From Lithobates sylvaticus (Eukaryota; Chordata; Amphibia; Anura; Ranidae), in NCBI GenBank assembly GCA_028564925.1, contig CM053031.1, positions 94,267,273 to 94,331,272 of the forward strand: 64,000 nt of DNA, written 5' to 3'. Under the pieces are notes generated by a model that was not told the origin of the DNA, searched no databases, and was given only the letters and a program-made list of their open reading frames with translations. This document shows, piece by piece, positions 43,990-55,500 of the stretch; position 1 is the stretch's first letter; every line of letters starts with the position of its first letter. Made by a program: the position numbers and the translations under genes.

Positions 43990-45174
43990 ATGTCCCGTAA
44001 GAGAACTGGGGACCACAAGCCCCAAAAGCTCACCACACTCCTGTACCCTCCTGAAGCGCTGGTCAGTCAGAATCAAAATGGAGCTGAAGGCATAGCAGCG
44101 CCTCAGACTAAACATACAGAAATCCCTAATAACATTTCTGGTGACTCACCAAACAGGGAGATGTCTAGCTCCCATGACAATGACACAGAGGGGGATCCCT
44201 TAATGAACAGCCCAGCTAAGGCAAAAATGAGAATGGATGCTCTAGCACAGCGGCCACCTCACTCAGAAATTGAGCCCCAGGCTTTTATTCCACTACAATC
44301 TAACCAGGCCTTACATTCCTCAATGGCATCCTTCCCAACCTGCGGTCAGCCTGTTATTGACACTACACTGAAAGAGATGTTAATATCACTGCATTCCTCT
44401 CTTGTGACTGATTTATCCACTCTATTTACTAAACTCACTACAGATGTCAGTCTAATAGATAACAGAGTATCCACTATTGAGAAAGGTATGATGGAATGCT
44501 CCTCCACAGTGAATGACATCATTGATTCTATTGATGAGGTAAAAGATGAACAAGAGTGGATAAGGGGCAAATTAGCAAATTTGGAAGACCGCTCTAGACG
44601 AAACAATGTCAAGTTAAGGGGGGTCCCCGAAAATATAACAACTCCAGAATTACCCAAATACGCCAAAGAACTTATACGCACTATTCTACCTGAAGTTACG
44701 CCACGTGACATTATAATTGACAGAATACACAGAATTGCAAAACCTTCACACCTGGCTGCATCAGTGCCTAGAGATATACTTATGAGGATCCATTTTTTCC
44801 ATATTAAAGAAAAAATGATGTCAGAAGCCAGATTGAAAGGCCCTCTACCACGTCCGTTTGAGGGTGTTGAAATATTTCCTGATTTATCAAGATATACGCT
44901 TCAACTACGTAGAGATTTGAACCCCATAACTAAAGGAATGCAAAACCATAAGATTCTATACAAATGGCGCTACCCGGCCACACTAATTGTCTCCAAAAAC
45001 GGATCCACTCATATAATAAATGACCTACACAAGGGTTTGAAACTTTTGAAAGAATGGGGAATAATCCCGGAATACCACAAAGATGAAACTTCGCTTCTTC
45101 CAAAACGTCCTTCAACATATCACTACAATCAAAGATCCCGGAATCATCAACCTATGGAAGTATCTGGCTCCTGA
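43990..45174 (+). CDS. L1/Tx1 ORF1 protein (RNA-binding chaperone)
   Basis: Intact 394-codon frame. L1 ORF1 proteins bind element RNA as trimers and help target-primed reverse transcription. The N-terminal ~110 residues are polar. A predicted coiled-coil region with SLIDNRVSTIEKGMMECSS and EEWIRGK-like heptads leads to the conserved LEDRSRRNNVKLRGVPE, the start of the RRM domain of the transposase_22 type (about residues 198-215). The C-terminal domain includes ILYKWRYPATLIV and HIINDLHKGLKLLKEWGI, as in L1 ORF1p. Start: the first ATG after the 5' UTR, in acaacaATGTCC. Confidence 0.88.
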   Translation: MSRKRTGDHKPQKLTTLLYPPEALVSQNQNGAEGIAAPQTKHTEIPNNISGDSPNREMSSSHDNDTEGDPLMNSPAKAKMRMDALAQRPPHSEIEPQAFIPLQSNQALHSSMASFPTCGQPVIDTTLKEMLISLHSSLVTDLSTLFTKLTTDVSLIDNRVSTIEKGMMECSSTVNDIIDSIDEVKDEQEWIRGKLANLEDRSRRNNVKLRGVPENITTPELPKYAKELIRTILPEVTPRDIIIDRIHRIAKPSHLAASVPRDILMRIHFFHIKEKMMSEARLKGPLPRPFEGVEIFPDLSRYTLQLRRDLNPITKGMQNHKILYKWRYPATLIVSKNGSTHIINDLHKGLKLLKEWGIIPEYHKDETSLLPKRPSTYHYNQRSRNHQPMEVSGS

Positions 45175-45524
45175 GCGGTCCGCTAACTACGTTTATAGCG
45201 TCCCCTCCAGGAATTTTGTTTGATCTCACTTGCCTTTGGTATTAACTGTTCCCCACTGCAGCAGTAAAAGCTGACTCTTTGCTTTTTTTTTGTGCTTGAC
45301 ACAAATCTGCCGCATCCTGTTTTCATATCTTTTGCTATATTTTTAAATAGCTGTTATATATAATTGTAATTTCATTCCAGGTTTTATAGAAATACATCTA
45401 GTTACGGAACCCAGGTATCCTGATAAGCCGAAAGGAACTGAATTTATTGTATACACCAAGAAATATCTGCAAACTGTAAGTGTTATAGTCTCCCACAATC
45501 CATCACTTAGCCACAACAGGAAAT

Positions 45525-48319
45525 ATGCCATTCACGATAGTATCCTTGAACGCCAAGGGTCTCAACCACCCAGCAAAGAGACAATCTTTGTGGCATACTG
45601 CTGAAAAGCTTGATAGTGATATCTTATGTGTCCAAGAGACACACTTGACCCCACTTTCAGCCACTTTATGTCGCAATAACAAATTTCCCCTTATTTTCTA
45701 TTCTAATTTCTCTTCCAAGAAGAGAGGAGTGCTTGTAGCGATCAAGAAAGACACTGACTTCCACCTTGCAGATATTTATATGGACACTACTTCAGCGGAT
45801 AAGAGAAGACCCTCTCCCCTGGGGCAAATCCTGACATCGTCTGATCTTTACGATGTCTGGAGATGCCACCATGGATCAGAGAGGGATTATAATTATTTCT
45901 CCCCGCAACACAAGTCGTATTCCAGAATTGACATGTTTGTTGTTGATAAATTGTTATTACAAAAGGTGACTACCTCTGTTATCCACACCATGACATGGTC
46001 AGACCACAACCCAATTTCGATAATTATTGATGATACGTCTCCTCAACGGAACTCTTTTCTCTGGAGAGCCAATAATTTCATATTACAACATGCTACATAC
46101 TCCAAAGAAATTGCTACTCATTTGAAAGAATATTTTGAATTAAACGCTGATTCAGTGGGGGATCCTGCCGTGGTGTGGAACGCGCATAAAGCGGTAATGA
46201 GAGGTGTTCTTATAAAACTGGGCTCCATTCACAAAAAAAAAAGAACACAACAAATAGACTCCCTTACTTCCCAAATTGCTCATTTGGAGGCAGACCATAA
46301 GTCATTTGCATGTCCCACTACACTAGCACAATTAATGTCGCTTAGACAGGAACTCAGGCTGCTTCTTCTCCATACATACGAACATATGCAACGCAAATTC
46401 AAAGCCATCTCTTATTCCACATCCAATAAGGCAGGAAAAAGATTAGCACAACGTATCAAAGGGGCTAGAGTTAAATCTAAAATTCCCTTCTTATTCCACC
46501 CACACTCGAAAGTGAAGCTATCTAATCCACAAGACATTGCGAATGCTTTTAGCGATTACTATAGTGACCTATATAATCTCAAGAATGACCCTACAACCCA
46601 CCAACCATCCCCAGAGGAAATTGATGACTTTCTCCATAAGATAAATTTACAGACTCTGACAGAAACACAATTGTCTTATTTAAATGCTCCTTTTTCAGCA
46701 CCAGAACTTCTAGCTACCATCTCATCACTGCCTTGTAACAAAACACCAGGCCCGGATGGCCTTACAGGGGAATACTTCAAACAATTCTCTACCTATTTGA
46801 TTCCACACTTGCTGAAATTTCTTAACCAAGCTGCATATTCTTCCAAATTCCCTGTAGAATCGCTAAACGCATTAATTATCACTCTCCCAAAACCTGAAAA
46901 AGATCCGACTGCCCCACAAAACTTCCGGCCAATCTCCTTACTTAACCTTGATTTAAAAATATACGCCAAAACTATTGCTAGACGCTTAATGAAGATTATG
47001 CCAGACCTGATTCACAAAGACCAAACAGGATTTATTAAAGGGAGGCAAGCATCCGACGCGACGCGTCGCATGATTGACTTAATCCATTGCGTAAATTCCA
47101 GTGGAACACCTTCTCTGCTTCTTTCTTTAGATGCAGAGAAGGCATTTGATCGGGTGCACTGGACCTATCTACAGAAAGTTCTCATGAAATTTGGGTTTAA
47201 AGACAATATTTATAATGCTATCATGGCACTATATACTTGCCCAGCTGCTCAAGTTTTTTTGGCTAATATGATATCTCATCCATTCCAAATTTCGAATGGT
47301 ACCCGTCAGGGTTGCCCATTGTCGCCCTTAATTTTTGATCTAACTATAGAACCTTTAGCTGAGCACATACGCACGAACTCGAACATCTCAGGCATAACTG
47401 TTGGCAACACTACTCATAAGATTAGTCTTTTTGCTGATGATGTGATTTTAATATTATCAAATCCTACCTCATCCTTAGCAGCAGCCCGAGACGTTTTAGA
47501 TTGGTTTGGACGAATATCATTTTACAAACTAAATGTCACCAAATCACAAATACTAGATCTCAAATTGAATTCCACCACTAAATTACTATTACAAGCCCAA
47601 TACCCCTTCACATGGTCTGAACACAGCATTTCTTACCTAGGTATTCAACTCACTAGAACCACTAAACTCCTCTTTTCATCAAACTTCAAGCCTCTCTTAG
47701 ATAAATTACGTACTGAATCTCAGAAATTAGCTAAAATGGAACTGTCATGGTCTGGCAGATTAGCGGCGTTCAAGATGATGCATTTACCTCAAATTTTATA
47801 CCTGTTTAGGACCATTCCTATTCCTATACCTAAATATTACTTTAAGTCACTTCAAACGATACTCAACCGATGTATTTGGCACGGTACAAAACCTAGATGC
47901 GCTCATTCTATACTTAGGATACACAAATTAGCGGGAGGATCAGGTTCAATAGATTTTACAGATTATCACACTGCAGCGATCATAGCTCAAGCAACTGAGT
48001 GGTTTCAGCAAGATCCAAATAAAAACTGGTGCAATATAGAACTTTCCTTACTATTTCGTCCTAGTTTAAAAAAATTGGTTGTTGAGCACTCCATTAGACG
48101 CTAAAATACCAAAAGCGATTCCCCCTACCACGATAGCCACGGTCAGAGCATGGAAAATTCTAACCCAAACTATCCATCAAGAACCCACTACTACACAGAT
48201 ACCGATACCTATAGAAGTCTTAAACCACATCTCACCTGAATTATCTACATCCCATTGGTCTAACCGAAAAATCTCATTCATAAATCAACTATTTCATGAC
48301 TCAAACCCAAAATCCTTTT
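45525..48319 (+). pseudogene. L1/Tx1 ORF2 (endonuclease-reverse transcriptase), damaged
   Basis: ORF2 would nick target DNA and copy RNA. The first frame (45,525-48,104) gives 859 residues. Endonuclease motifs: IVSLNAKGLNHP, CVQETHL, SRIDMFVVD and WSDHNPI. Between HLADIYMD and KRRPSPLGQIL the normal ~65-80 residues, including the GDFN motif, are missing in frame, so the endonuclease is probably dead. Reverse transcriptase: FRPISLLNLDLKIYAKTIARR, GFIKGRQASDATRR, SLDAEKAFDRVHW, GTRQGCPLSPLIFDL and FADDV (D638, D639) are all present. A frameshift in the A7 run at 48,069-48,075 moves the C-terminal part (PPTTIATVRAWKIL...HWSNRKISFINQLF) to another frame, then the gap begins. Confidence 0.88.
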
Positions 48320-48805
48320 NNNNNNNNNNNNNNNNNNNNNNNNNNNNNNNNNNNNNNNNNNNNNNNNNNNNNNNNNNNNNNNNNNNNNNNNNNNNNNNNN
48401 NNNNNNNNNNNNNNNNNNNNNNNNNNNNNNNNNNNNNNNNNNNNNNNNNNNNNNNNNNNNNNNNNNNNNNNNNNNNNNNNNNNNNNNNNNNNNNNNNNNN
48501 NNNNNNNNNNNNNNNNNNNNNNNNNNNNNNNNNNNNNNNNNNNNNNNNNNNNNNNNNNNNNNNNNNNNNNNNNNNNNNNNNNNNNNNNNNNNNNNNNNNN
48601 NNNNNNNNNNNNNNNNNNNNNNNNNNNNNNNNNNNNNNNNNNNNNNNNNNNNNNNNNNNNNNNNNNNNNNNNNNNNNNNNNNNNNNNNNNNNNNNNNNNN
48701 NNNNNNNNNNNNNNNNNNNNNNNNNNNNNNNNNNNNNNNNNNNNNNNNNNNNNNNNNNNNNNNNNNNNNNNNNNNNNNNNNNNNNNNNNNNNNNNNNNNN
48801 NNNNN
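48320..48805. other. Assembly gap (486 N)
   Basis: A run of N separates the L1 from the right end of another hAT copy. The missing sequence may be far longer than 486 bp, since it should include the L1 3' end and, potentially, the body of a second large hAT with its arrays. Confidence 0.97.
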
Positions 48806-49065
48806 ATCATTAAAATGACTGCTCCCGAAAAAACGTTAGTTTTTAAAAGTTCTTTTTGCATTGATATATGTCCCCTGGGGCAGGACCCGGGTCCCCCAAA
48901 CCTGTTTTATGACATTAACATGCATATTGGCCGTTGTAATTAGCAATTTTGATTTTGAACGTTCGCGTCCATTATAACGTATAGGGTTCGAAAATTTGCG
49001 CTAACTTTCAGTCCGTTCGAAGGTTCTGGTGCGAACCGAACCCGGGGGTGTTCGGCTCATCCCTA
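48806..49065 (+). mobile_element. Right end of a second copy of the large hAT
   Basis: The segment matches 42,543-42,801 almost base for base (differences include aattttgattttgaacg for acttttgatttcgaacg, and gcgctaactttcag). It ends ggctcatcccta at 49,065. The next 8 bases, ctaagcat, are where a target duplication partner is expected; its left mate lies in the gap. It is inserted into another hAT-type element. Confidence 0.9.
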
Positions 49066-50529
49066 CTAAGCATTTGCATGAGTATCAGTACTTGTGCGAA
49101 TGCTCTGATACCTGAAACAGATACTTTCAGGCTTGGTTCTGTCAGCAGGATTCCCCCACTGACAGCTGAAATGGAAAAAAAAATAAAAAGAACGGTAATT
49201 GGTTGTTGAGCAGCGGGGCCGCTGCGTCCTTAATAACCATCACTCATCACTCATTCAGCTGTCAGTGGTGTTCCCCTGCTGGCAATTGGAGCTGTCAATA
49301 AAAAAAAAAAAAAAAACAACAACATTTATCAACAACATTGTTTAGCTGCTGAAACAGAGAAAAAAGAAACATTGTTTCTTTTTTGTATCTATCTTTCTAT
49401 TTATTCATCTACAGATCAAGGGATGAACTTCCCTCTGCAGATGTAATCAGTTTAAAGCAACCTGTCAAGCTTTTTTTTAATTAAATTGTTCCTCTGTTTA
49501 ACCCCTTATTAACCCTTAAAGCTGTTGCTAACCCACTTTACCAACTTTACACAATCCTCCTTCTTCCCTAATGACAGCTGCTCCTGTCTGTGTGTCTTAT
49601 TTAAAAAAAGTGCCTTATTTACTGTATTTCACAGCGGTTTCCTGGAATCATGTGACCTGCTGGCTCTCTCATCTGCCCGCGACGGGCGGGGCCGAGATTC
49701 CCCCGCTGACGTCAGCCAGGACGCAAGGAGGAGAGGAGAGAGAAATCCAGCAGGTCACATTATCAGGGTGAGCCGCTCTGAAATTCGGCAAAGGAGGCAT
49801 TCTTTTTATAAAACACACAGACAGGAGCAGCTGTCATTAGGAAAGGAGGATTGTGTAAGATTTTAAGTGTTATGAGAGCAGCAGGAGTTGCAGGGTGGGC
49901 ACTGTCACAGGATCCAACAGGCAGGGAGGGAGGGGAGAGAGAGCACATAAGAGGACAGGAGAGCTGCGGATAATGGAGGCACGTAAACTGACCATGGTGT
50001 CAGGGCTCAGCAGCCATGATACACTGTGGTCAGTTTACAAAGGGGAGGGCAGAAACTAGCAGGATTAGCCAGATATTTCAGGTGTTACAGGGGGCCAAAT
50101 GACACACCACAAGCACTGTGCTATATAAAATGCTTTAAAGCAGCAGGATCCTTTTTTTTTGGGTTTAATACTTTAATTTACTCTAATCAGCCTTATTAAA
50201 TTCTTATTCTCTTTCTCCATTTAAATATTATTTTCCTGCAGTTTTTTTAATTTAAAACTATTAATAATTAAAACGTTTTTTGTTTGCTTTGTTTGTTAAT
50301 ATTATTACACCTTTAACATGTATTTACATGTTTCACATTGAAAAAAAGCGCAAAATGAAAAAACGATACAATCATTTCATTTGTAAATAACTTTTCAATG
50401 CTTTGTACCATTGCTGACAGCTGAAGTGTGAAGTAAAAAAAGTTGCGGTAGGTGTCAGTAATTGGTATCAGTAAGTACTAAAAAAAAAGTATTGGTACTC
50501 GTAAAAAAAATCGTATTGGTGCATCCCTA
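49066..50529. mobile_element. Older hAT-type element with TAGGGATGCACC end
   Basis: The right end ggtgcatcccta (to 50,529) is the inverse of tagggatgcacc, an end I associate with a frog hAT repeat full of cgatact motifs (gtatcagtacttgtgcgaatg at 49,080 fits the left inner part). The outer left end is cut off by the hAT copy ending at 49,065. The interior 49,500-49,860 folds back (ctaatgacagctgctcctgt / acaggagcagctgtcattag) and 49,960-50,160 is shared with 15.23-15.42 kb. No transposase is seen. Confidence 0.65.
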
Positions 50530-50867
50530 ATAGGCATTCTCCTAAGGCAGGTAATATGCACTTAGAACATTATATATGGGATCTGGCACACCTTTTAGCC
50601 AAAGATATATAATTCACAGAAGAACTCACAGGACTTTTCAGTCTGCGGTTTTCTGTGCAAAGTTCTGAATGAAGCCAAAATGCATAGCTCAGCTAAAACT
50701 GATGCTAGAAGTAACCCTTTCCTTAGCCAGTGTATATCAAATATACATTATCTGGCTTATAACCAATCTGATTGTGCATAATCAGTAACCAAAAGCGCTG
50801 TTCCAATCTGTCCCCTGAGAGCTAGTTCCTTCCCATTGGTACGTCCATTTGCCCTTCATATACCGTG
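50530..50867. other. Unassigned stretch
   Basis: No gene or repeat recognised. The motif tgtatatcaaatatacatta (50,731-50,750) is a short imperfect palindrome. Confidence 0.5.
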
Positions 50868-51660
50868 CCTTGGCTTTTTACCTATTTTGTTACATTACAA
50901 CCCTTAGTTCAAAGTTTTTTTAATCTGAATTATATGTGATGGATCAGAACACAATAGTCTAAGTTGGTGAAGTAAAATTAGAAAAATATATACATAAAAC
51001 TATTTTTCAGAAATAAAAAAACTGATAATTGGCATGTGCGTATGTATTCACCCCCTTTGTTATGAAGCTCATAAAAAGCTCTGGTGCAGCCAATTACCTT
51101 CAGAAGTCACATAATTAGTGAAATGATGTCCACCTGTGTGCAATCTAAGTGTAACATGATCTGTCATTAGATATACACACCTTTTTGAAAAGCCCCAGAG
51201 GCTGCAACACCTAAGCAAGAGGCACCACAAATCAAACACTGCCATGAAGACCAAGGAACTCTCCAAACAAGTAAGGGACAATGTTGTTGAGAAGTACAAG
51301 TCAGGGTTAGGTTATAAAAAAATATCCAAATCTTTGATGATCCCTAGGAGCACCATCAAATCTATCATAACCCAATGGAAAAAACATGGCACAACAGCAA
51401 ACCTGCCAAGAGACGGCCGCACACCAAAACTCACGGACCGGGCAAGGAGGGCATTAATCAGAGAGGCAGCACAGAGACCTAAGAGCTGCAGAGTTCCACA
51501 GCAGAGACTGGAGTATCTGTACGTAGGACGACAATAAGCCGTACGCTCCATAGACTTGGGCTTTATGGCAGAGTGCCCAGAAGAAAGCCATTACTTTCAG
51601 CAAAAGAAAAATGAAGGGTACGTTTTGAGTTTGCGAAAAAGCATGTGGGAGACTCCCAAA
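50868..51660 (+). pseudogene. 5' part of a different Tc1 element
   Basis: The left terminal region (50,868 to about 51,110) has the AT-rich look of a Tc1 inverted repeat, then the 5' part of a transposase starts at 51,244: MKTKELSKQVRDNVVEKYKSG, GYKKISKSLMIPRSTIKSI (HTH) and NLPRDGRTPKLTDRARRALIREA, the PAIRED-like DNA-binding region. At about 51,530 a frameshift and stop appear, and at about 51,660 the element is cut off with no catalytic core or right end. The family differs from the one at 2-8 kb. Confidence 0.82.
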
Positions 51661-51737
51661 ATGCCCCCCCCCCAGACCCTCCTTTTTCTGAACCCGATCC
51701 GATCCAGTGATGTGCACAAGCGCAGCGGCTCCAGATG

Positions 51738-52376
51738 CTGTCGCTCTCCTCATTGGACAGATTTAGCCATTGGCTCCCATTGCTGTCAATTAAATCCTGT
51801 GACATGGGAGCGGGGGGGCAAGTCCCGCTGTCTGTGTCAATGGACGCAGCAGCGGGACTCAGGAGCGAGACTGTACGGAAAGCGGCTTTCCATGAGGGGC
51901 ACTAGATGAAGAGGAGGGGCTGGAGTGCCAGTCAGGGGACCCCAGGATCAGGGCTCCTATGTGCAAAACCATTGCACAGACCAGGTAAGTATAGGCATAT
52001 TTGTTATTTTTATACAAAAAAAATTAAAATCGAAGGTTTACAGCCGCTGTCGCTCTCCTCATTGGACAGATTGATAGTAGCAGGAGCCATTGGCTCCCGT
52101 TGCTGTCAATCAAATCCTGTGACATGGGTGCATGGGGCAGGGACGAGTTCCGTTGTCTGTGTCAATGGACTCAGCATCGGGACTCGGGAGTGAGCCTGCA
52201 TGTGTGCCCCCTGCATGAAAGCGGCTTTCCGTGGGGGCACCCGATAAAGAGGGGGGGCCTGGAGCACCGGCGGGGGAACCCAGAACAAGAGGATCAGGGC
52301 TTCTCTGTGCAAAACCATTGCACAGACCAGGTAAGTATAGGCATGTTCGTTTATACAAAAAAATCGAAGGTTTACA
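51738..52376. repeat. Two tandem family-4 units (~300-330 bp each)
   Basis: Unit 1 is 51,738-52,042 and unit 2 about 52,043-52,376. Both run from tgtcgctctcctcattggac through caatcaaatcctgtgacatg, gcggctttcc and ccattgcacagaccaggtaa to the poly-A/aatcgaaggtttacag. They differ at many sites, so they are an old tandem pair. Inverted relatives are at 15.5-15.9 kb; 28.34-28.62 kb is on the same strand. cagaccaggtaagtatag resembles a strong splice donor in both units. Confidence 0.8.
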
Positions 52377-52760
52377 AACAGTTTTGGATTTTCAAAGCCC
52401 TGTCTGCCAGGGCAGGGGATCAGATTTGTTTCCCCTGTAGATCAGTAACACTTACAGGTCTTTTACCTACCCCAGCTTGTTACTGGACAGTGAATGGAGA
52501 AGCAGCAGATTGATGAGTTCATCTCTCTGTCATTCTGCTTTCCTCCTATCAGCATGCTCCTTGCACTATGGCAAAGCTGAATGGCTGGTTGTGCTGCTTC
52601 TCCCTCCCCTGGTCTGGACTCTGTTGTACAGGATTTGCAAGAGACTGATAAGTCAGATTCAGGTACTTACACTACTTGCATTTAAAAATACATTTAGGGA
52701 TGATTTATTTGATACAGAGAGGTCTTAATCAGTATCCTTTATATCTAACTGGAGTTCAGC
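52377..52760. other. Unassigned stretch, probably repeat-derived
   Basis: No coding signal. ttacctaccccagcttgtta and caggtacttacac are splice-like words, but no exon is recognisable. Confidence 0.4.
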
Positions 52761-52761
52761 T

Positions 52762-52995
52762 TTAGGCCTTTTTCACATGGGTGCACTGATCTGTTTTGAT
52801 CTGGACCTCCATGGATGTACACTCCAGTATGCGCTCGGAGGTGTGTGCAGGTCCGTGCGGTTGACTGCCCGTCATTGATTTGAACAGGCTGCTGGCACTG
52901 GTCTACACAGTACACTTGTGCATCCCGTGTGGATGAAGACGGCTCCTTCACATGGACATACAGATCGATACACTCATGTAAATGAGACCTTCAAA
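52762..52995. mobile_element. Possible MITE with loosely inverted ends
   Basis: ggcctttttcacatgggtgcactgatctg (52,766) pairs imperfectly with cagatcgatacactcatgtaaatgagacc (52,963-52,991). No clean target duplication is seen. Confidence 0.35.
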
Positions 52996-54254
52996 TGTGC
53001 ATCAAGCTAGAAAGTCACAAGAATCAGACATCAGCTTATGAGTATATTATAGGACCCAGATCTACAGTAATGAAATAAAAAGAATCTAGTTTAAATGGAC
53101 CTTTGTTAGGCTTATAGTTTGCTCACCGTGTACAAAATGTAATGTTTGCTCTCTTATTGCCCAATCACTACATGAGATATTAAAGTGTACACATGATTTA
53201 ATTACTCTGGGATCACATATTACATTGAACAAAGCAGTCCAATGTTTTATGCCAGATTGTCAATATTTGGGTTTAAACCTTATCAGGACTAAGTCTGTTA
53301 TGTATGCAATCAAGTTGTCAGAATGTCTCGTTAAATCGTACAGGCGGTGTATCTTTGCTGTACACCCGGTTTCCCATGTAATGAATGTTACGTATGGGTT
53401 ACAAAGCCTAGGACAAAGAAAATCAAGCACATGGATATTTGTATAGGTCAAATCCAGCCATCTGAACAAAGAAAAGGGTGACTTTCTATTTTGAGGTATG
53501 TCAACACCTTATGCCGTGCCAGTTATTGTAATATGGCAAGACTGTCAACAGAACAGACAAAATGTGACCTGACAGTAGCCAGAGATTGATGGTTTCTCGG
53601 CAGATGACATGAAGTTGAAGCCTTCTCGCTGAACCTGTGCCTGTGTGAGCCCACTGAATAGGAGATGTGCAGTATAAACATGGGCAGATATAACTCACCT
53701 AAACATTTTTTAAATCATTAAAATACATAAATATATTCTAAAAATGTCCTTCCATCCGTCTTTGTACTAGCCCCCCGCAATCCCTCAACAACAATATTCA
53801 GACTGGGAGAGGAAGCTCTATAAGTCTATGAGGCTTCTGCCTTGTAGAGTGCTGTACATCTAACAAATGGAACTTGGTGATTGGAGGAAAGAACACAAAC
53901 ATAATCTCATCAGTAAGCTGCTTCCCATTCACTATCCAATCACAGTCTTGACTAAGCTGTATTGCTTTGACTGCAGTACAGAATATTGACTGGTCAGAGC
54001 CTTGTATAGAATACGACATGGGAGTCTGGATTTGAAAATAGTTTTTTACAGGTTAAAGCTGAACTTTAGATATCATTTTTGTTGCTTGGGGTAATTTAAG
54101 GATGCATATCTCCTACCTGACTGATTCCTGTGTAAGCTGCAAATCACTGTAGTAGTTGCCGCTACGGTAGTGATAGCAGCAGATTTCTGGATTCAGTGCC
54201 GCGCGGCTCGATCAGCACTGTTGCCATTGAGAGAAATCATTGTATTTTTTTCAA
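52996..54254. other. Long stretch without a recognised gene
   Basis: AT-moderate sequence. I find no coding region, RNA gene or known repeat. 53,805-54,060 has a gctgaacttta ending also seen at 52,756 (ttcagcttta, inverse) and may be a dispersed repeat. Confidence 0.45.
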
Positions 54255-54668
54255 TGAATACAAGGGGTACTCTGTGTTTCAATGTTTTTATTAAGATTTT
54301 ATGAAGTTCGAATACAGAAAGCATCAAAAAAACATATAGCAAATATAGCAACAGTAATAATATGCACATAACAGATATCATACTGAAACTCACAGCGCTG
54401 GATACGTAGGTCTGGTAGCATGGAAACTTATATGGTTAGGCATTTTCAACCTTTTGCTATTGGGGTCAGTCCTCACTCCAGACACCCCAACTGGGAACTA
54501 ACTGTGCCGTAGAGAGAGGAGCAGTCCCCTAATACAATCGTACAACAAGGGGTACTCTGAATGGACAAGGTGGAAAGGTGGGGAGCGGTCACATCACAAT
54601 TTCCACTGTGTCCAATCGGAGAACGCCTTGAAAAAAAAATACAAGGCTTTCTTTGAATGGTGAAAAGC
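54255..54668 (-). other. Possible LINE 3' fragment and unassigned sequence
   Basis: On the minus strand 54,275-54,295 reads cttaataaaaacattgaaac, a kind of LINE tail, preceded by sequence I cannot place. The call is weak. Confidence 0.25.
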
Positions 54669-54816
54669 AGATAGAAAGGAGCACCCAGTATCCAGTAAAT
54701 GTGATTGAAAAGACGTTTTATTGAAGGTAGCAACAAGGAAAAATTCCCTTGTTGCTACCTTCAATAAAACGTCTTTCCGATCACATGTACTGGATACCAG
54801 GCACTCCTTTCTATCT
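54669..54816. repeat. 148-bp imperfect palindrome (fold-back)
   Basis: The left arm starts agatagaaaggagcaccca and the right arm ends gcactcctttctatct. The centre is caacaagg-aaaaattc-ccttgttg (54,731-54,754). The arms (about 70 bp) pair with a handful of mismatches. The arm motif ataaaacgtctttccgatca suggests two copies of one repeat end joined head to head. Confidence 0.88.
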
Positions 54817-55500
54817 ACTTGCCAAGGTTACATGTGGAATTGATTATAAGGCCTTACCCTGAGGCAGCAACCCAGACCCTGATAGGGTTCACTACCACCT
54901 CCTTGCAAGTTGGGCACAAATCTTTGGAAGAGAATTCTTCCTACACACCCACATCATCTACTACCTACAAACAGTTACTGATCGAGTCAGTCCAGTGCGA
55001 TCTCCATCCCTAAAGAGACATTCTCTGAATGGTGGCAGTGCAGAGCAAGCAAGCCCCGTGTTTACTATGCAGAAGGGTAGCCACACAGTACTGGACCTAG
55101 AAGATCACTGCTATCACTGTAGTAGTGGTGACCACTACATTGTTTTGCATCTTACACAGAGATAGCTCAGGTATGAGATATGCATACTAAGACAACCCAT
55201 ACATCATGGACATGCAGTCAGGGGAGGCAGGTGAGGCAGAGCCATGAACATGCACCGGGCGCCTTGTGCAGCCTGTCAGAAGCTACATACAGTGTAAATA
55301 CAACAGTTTGTGAGAACGAGCTCAAGTGCCTCTCATCACTTCTGTCAGAGGCACTGACTCAATGGATGTTTGCAATGGTAAAGTATGATTGCAGCTGTCA
55401 AATAAAAATCTGCAGAGGACATAGAAGGGTGTTTGTCAAGCTACAAGAAGAAAACATGGGTTTATAGTATAAGGTTTACCCTCCCATGTTTTTCTCACAG
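54817..55500. other. Unassigned stretch
   Basis: No recognised gene; 55,165-55,180 (gctcaggtatgagatatgca) is similar to inverse 54,105-54,115 (gcatatctcctacctga), indicating a diverged inverted repeat spanning the palindrome region. Confidence 0.45.

Larger units (their letters stand above)
43844..48319 (+). mobile_element. L1/Tx1-type LINE, near full-length, inserted in CR1
   Basis: The 5' end ggaggggcgtggccagccgg is a typical L1/Tx1 start. A 5' UTR of ~145 bp is followed by ORF1 (43,990-45,174), ~350 bp spacer and ORF2 (from 45,525). The element runs into the gap at 48,320, so its 3' end and poly(A) tail are unseen. Preservation of ORF1 and most of ORF2 suggests a young insertion. Confidence 0.88.

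Noticed and set aside
48079-48943. Long open frames across 48.3-48.8 kb
   Set aside because: They are runs of unknown residues from the N gap.
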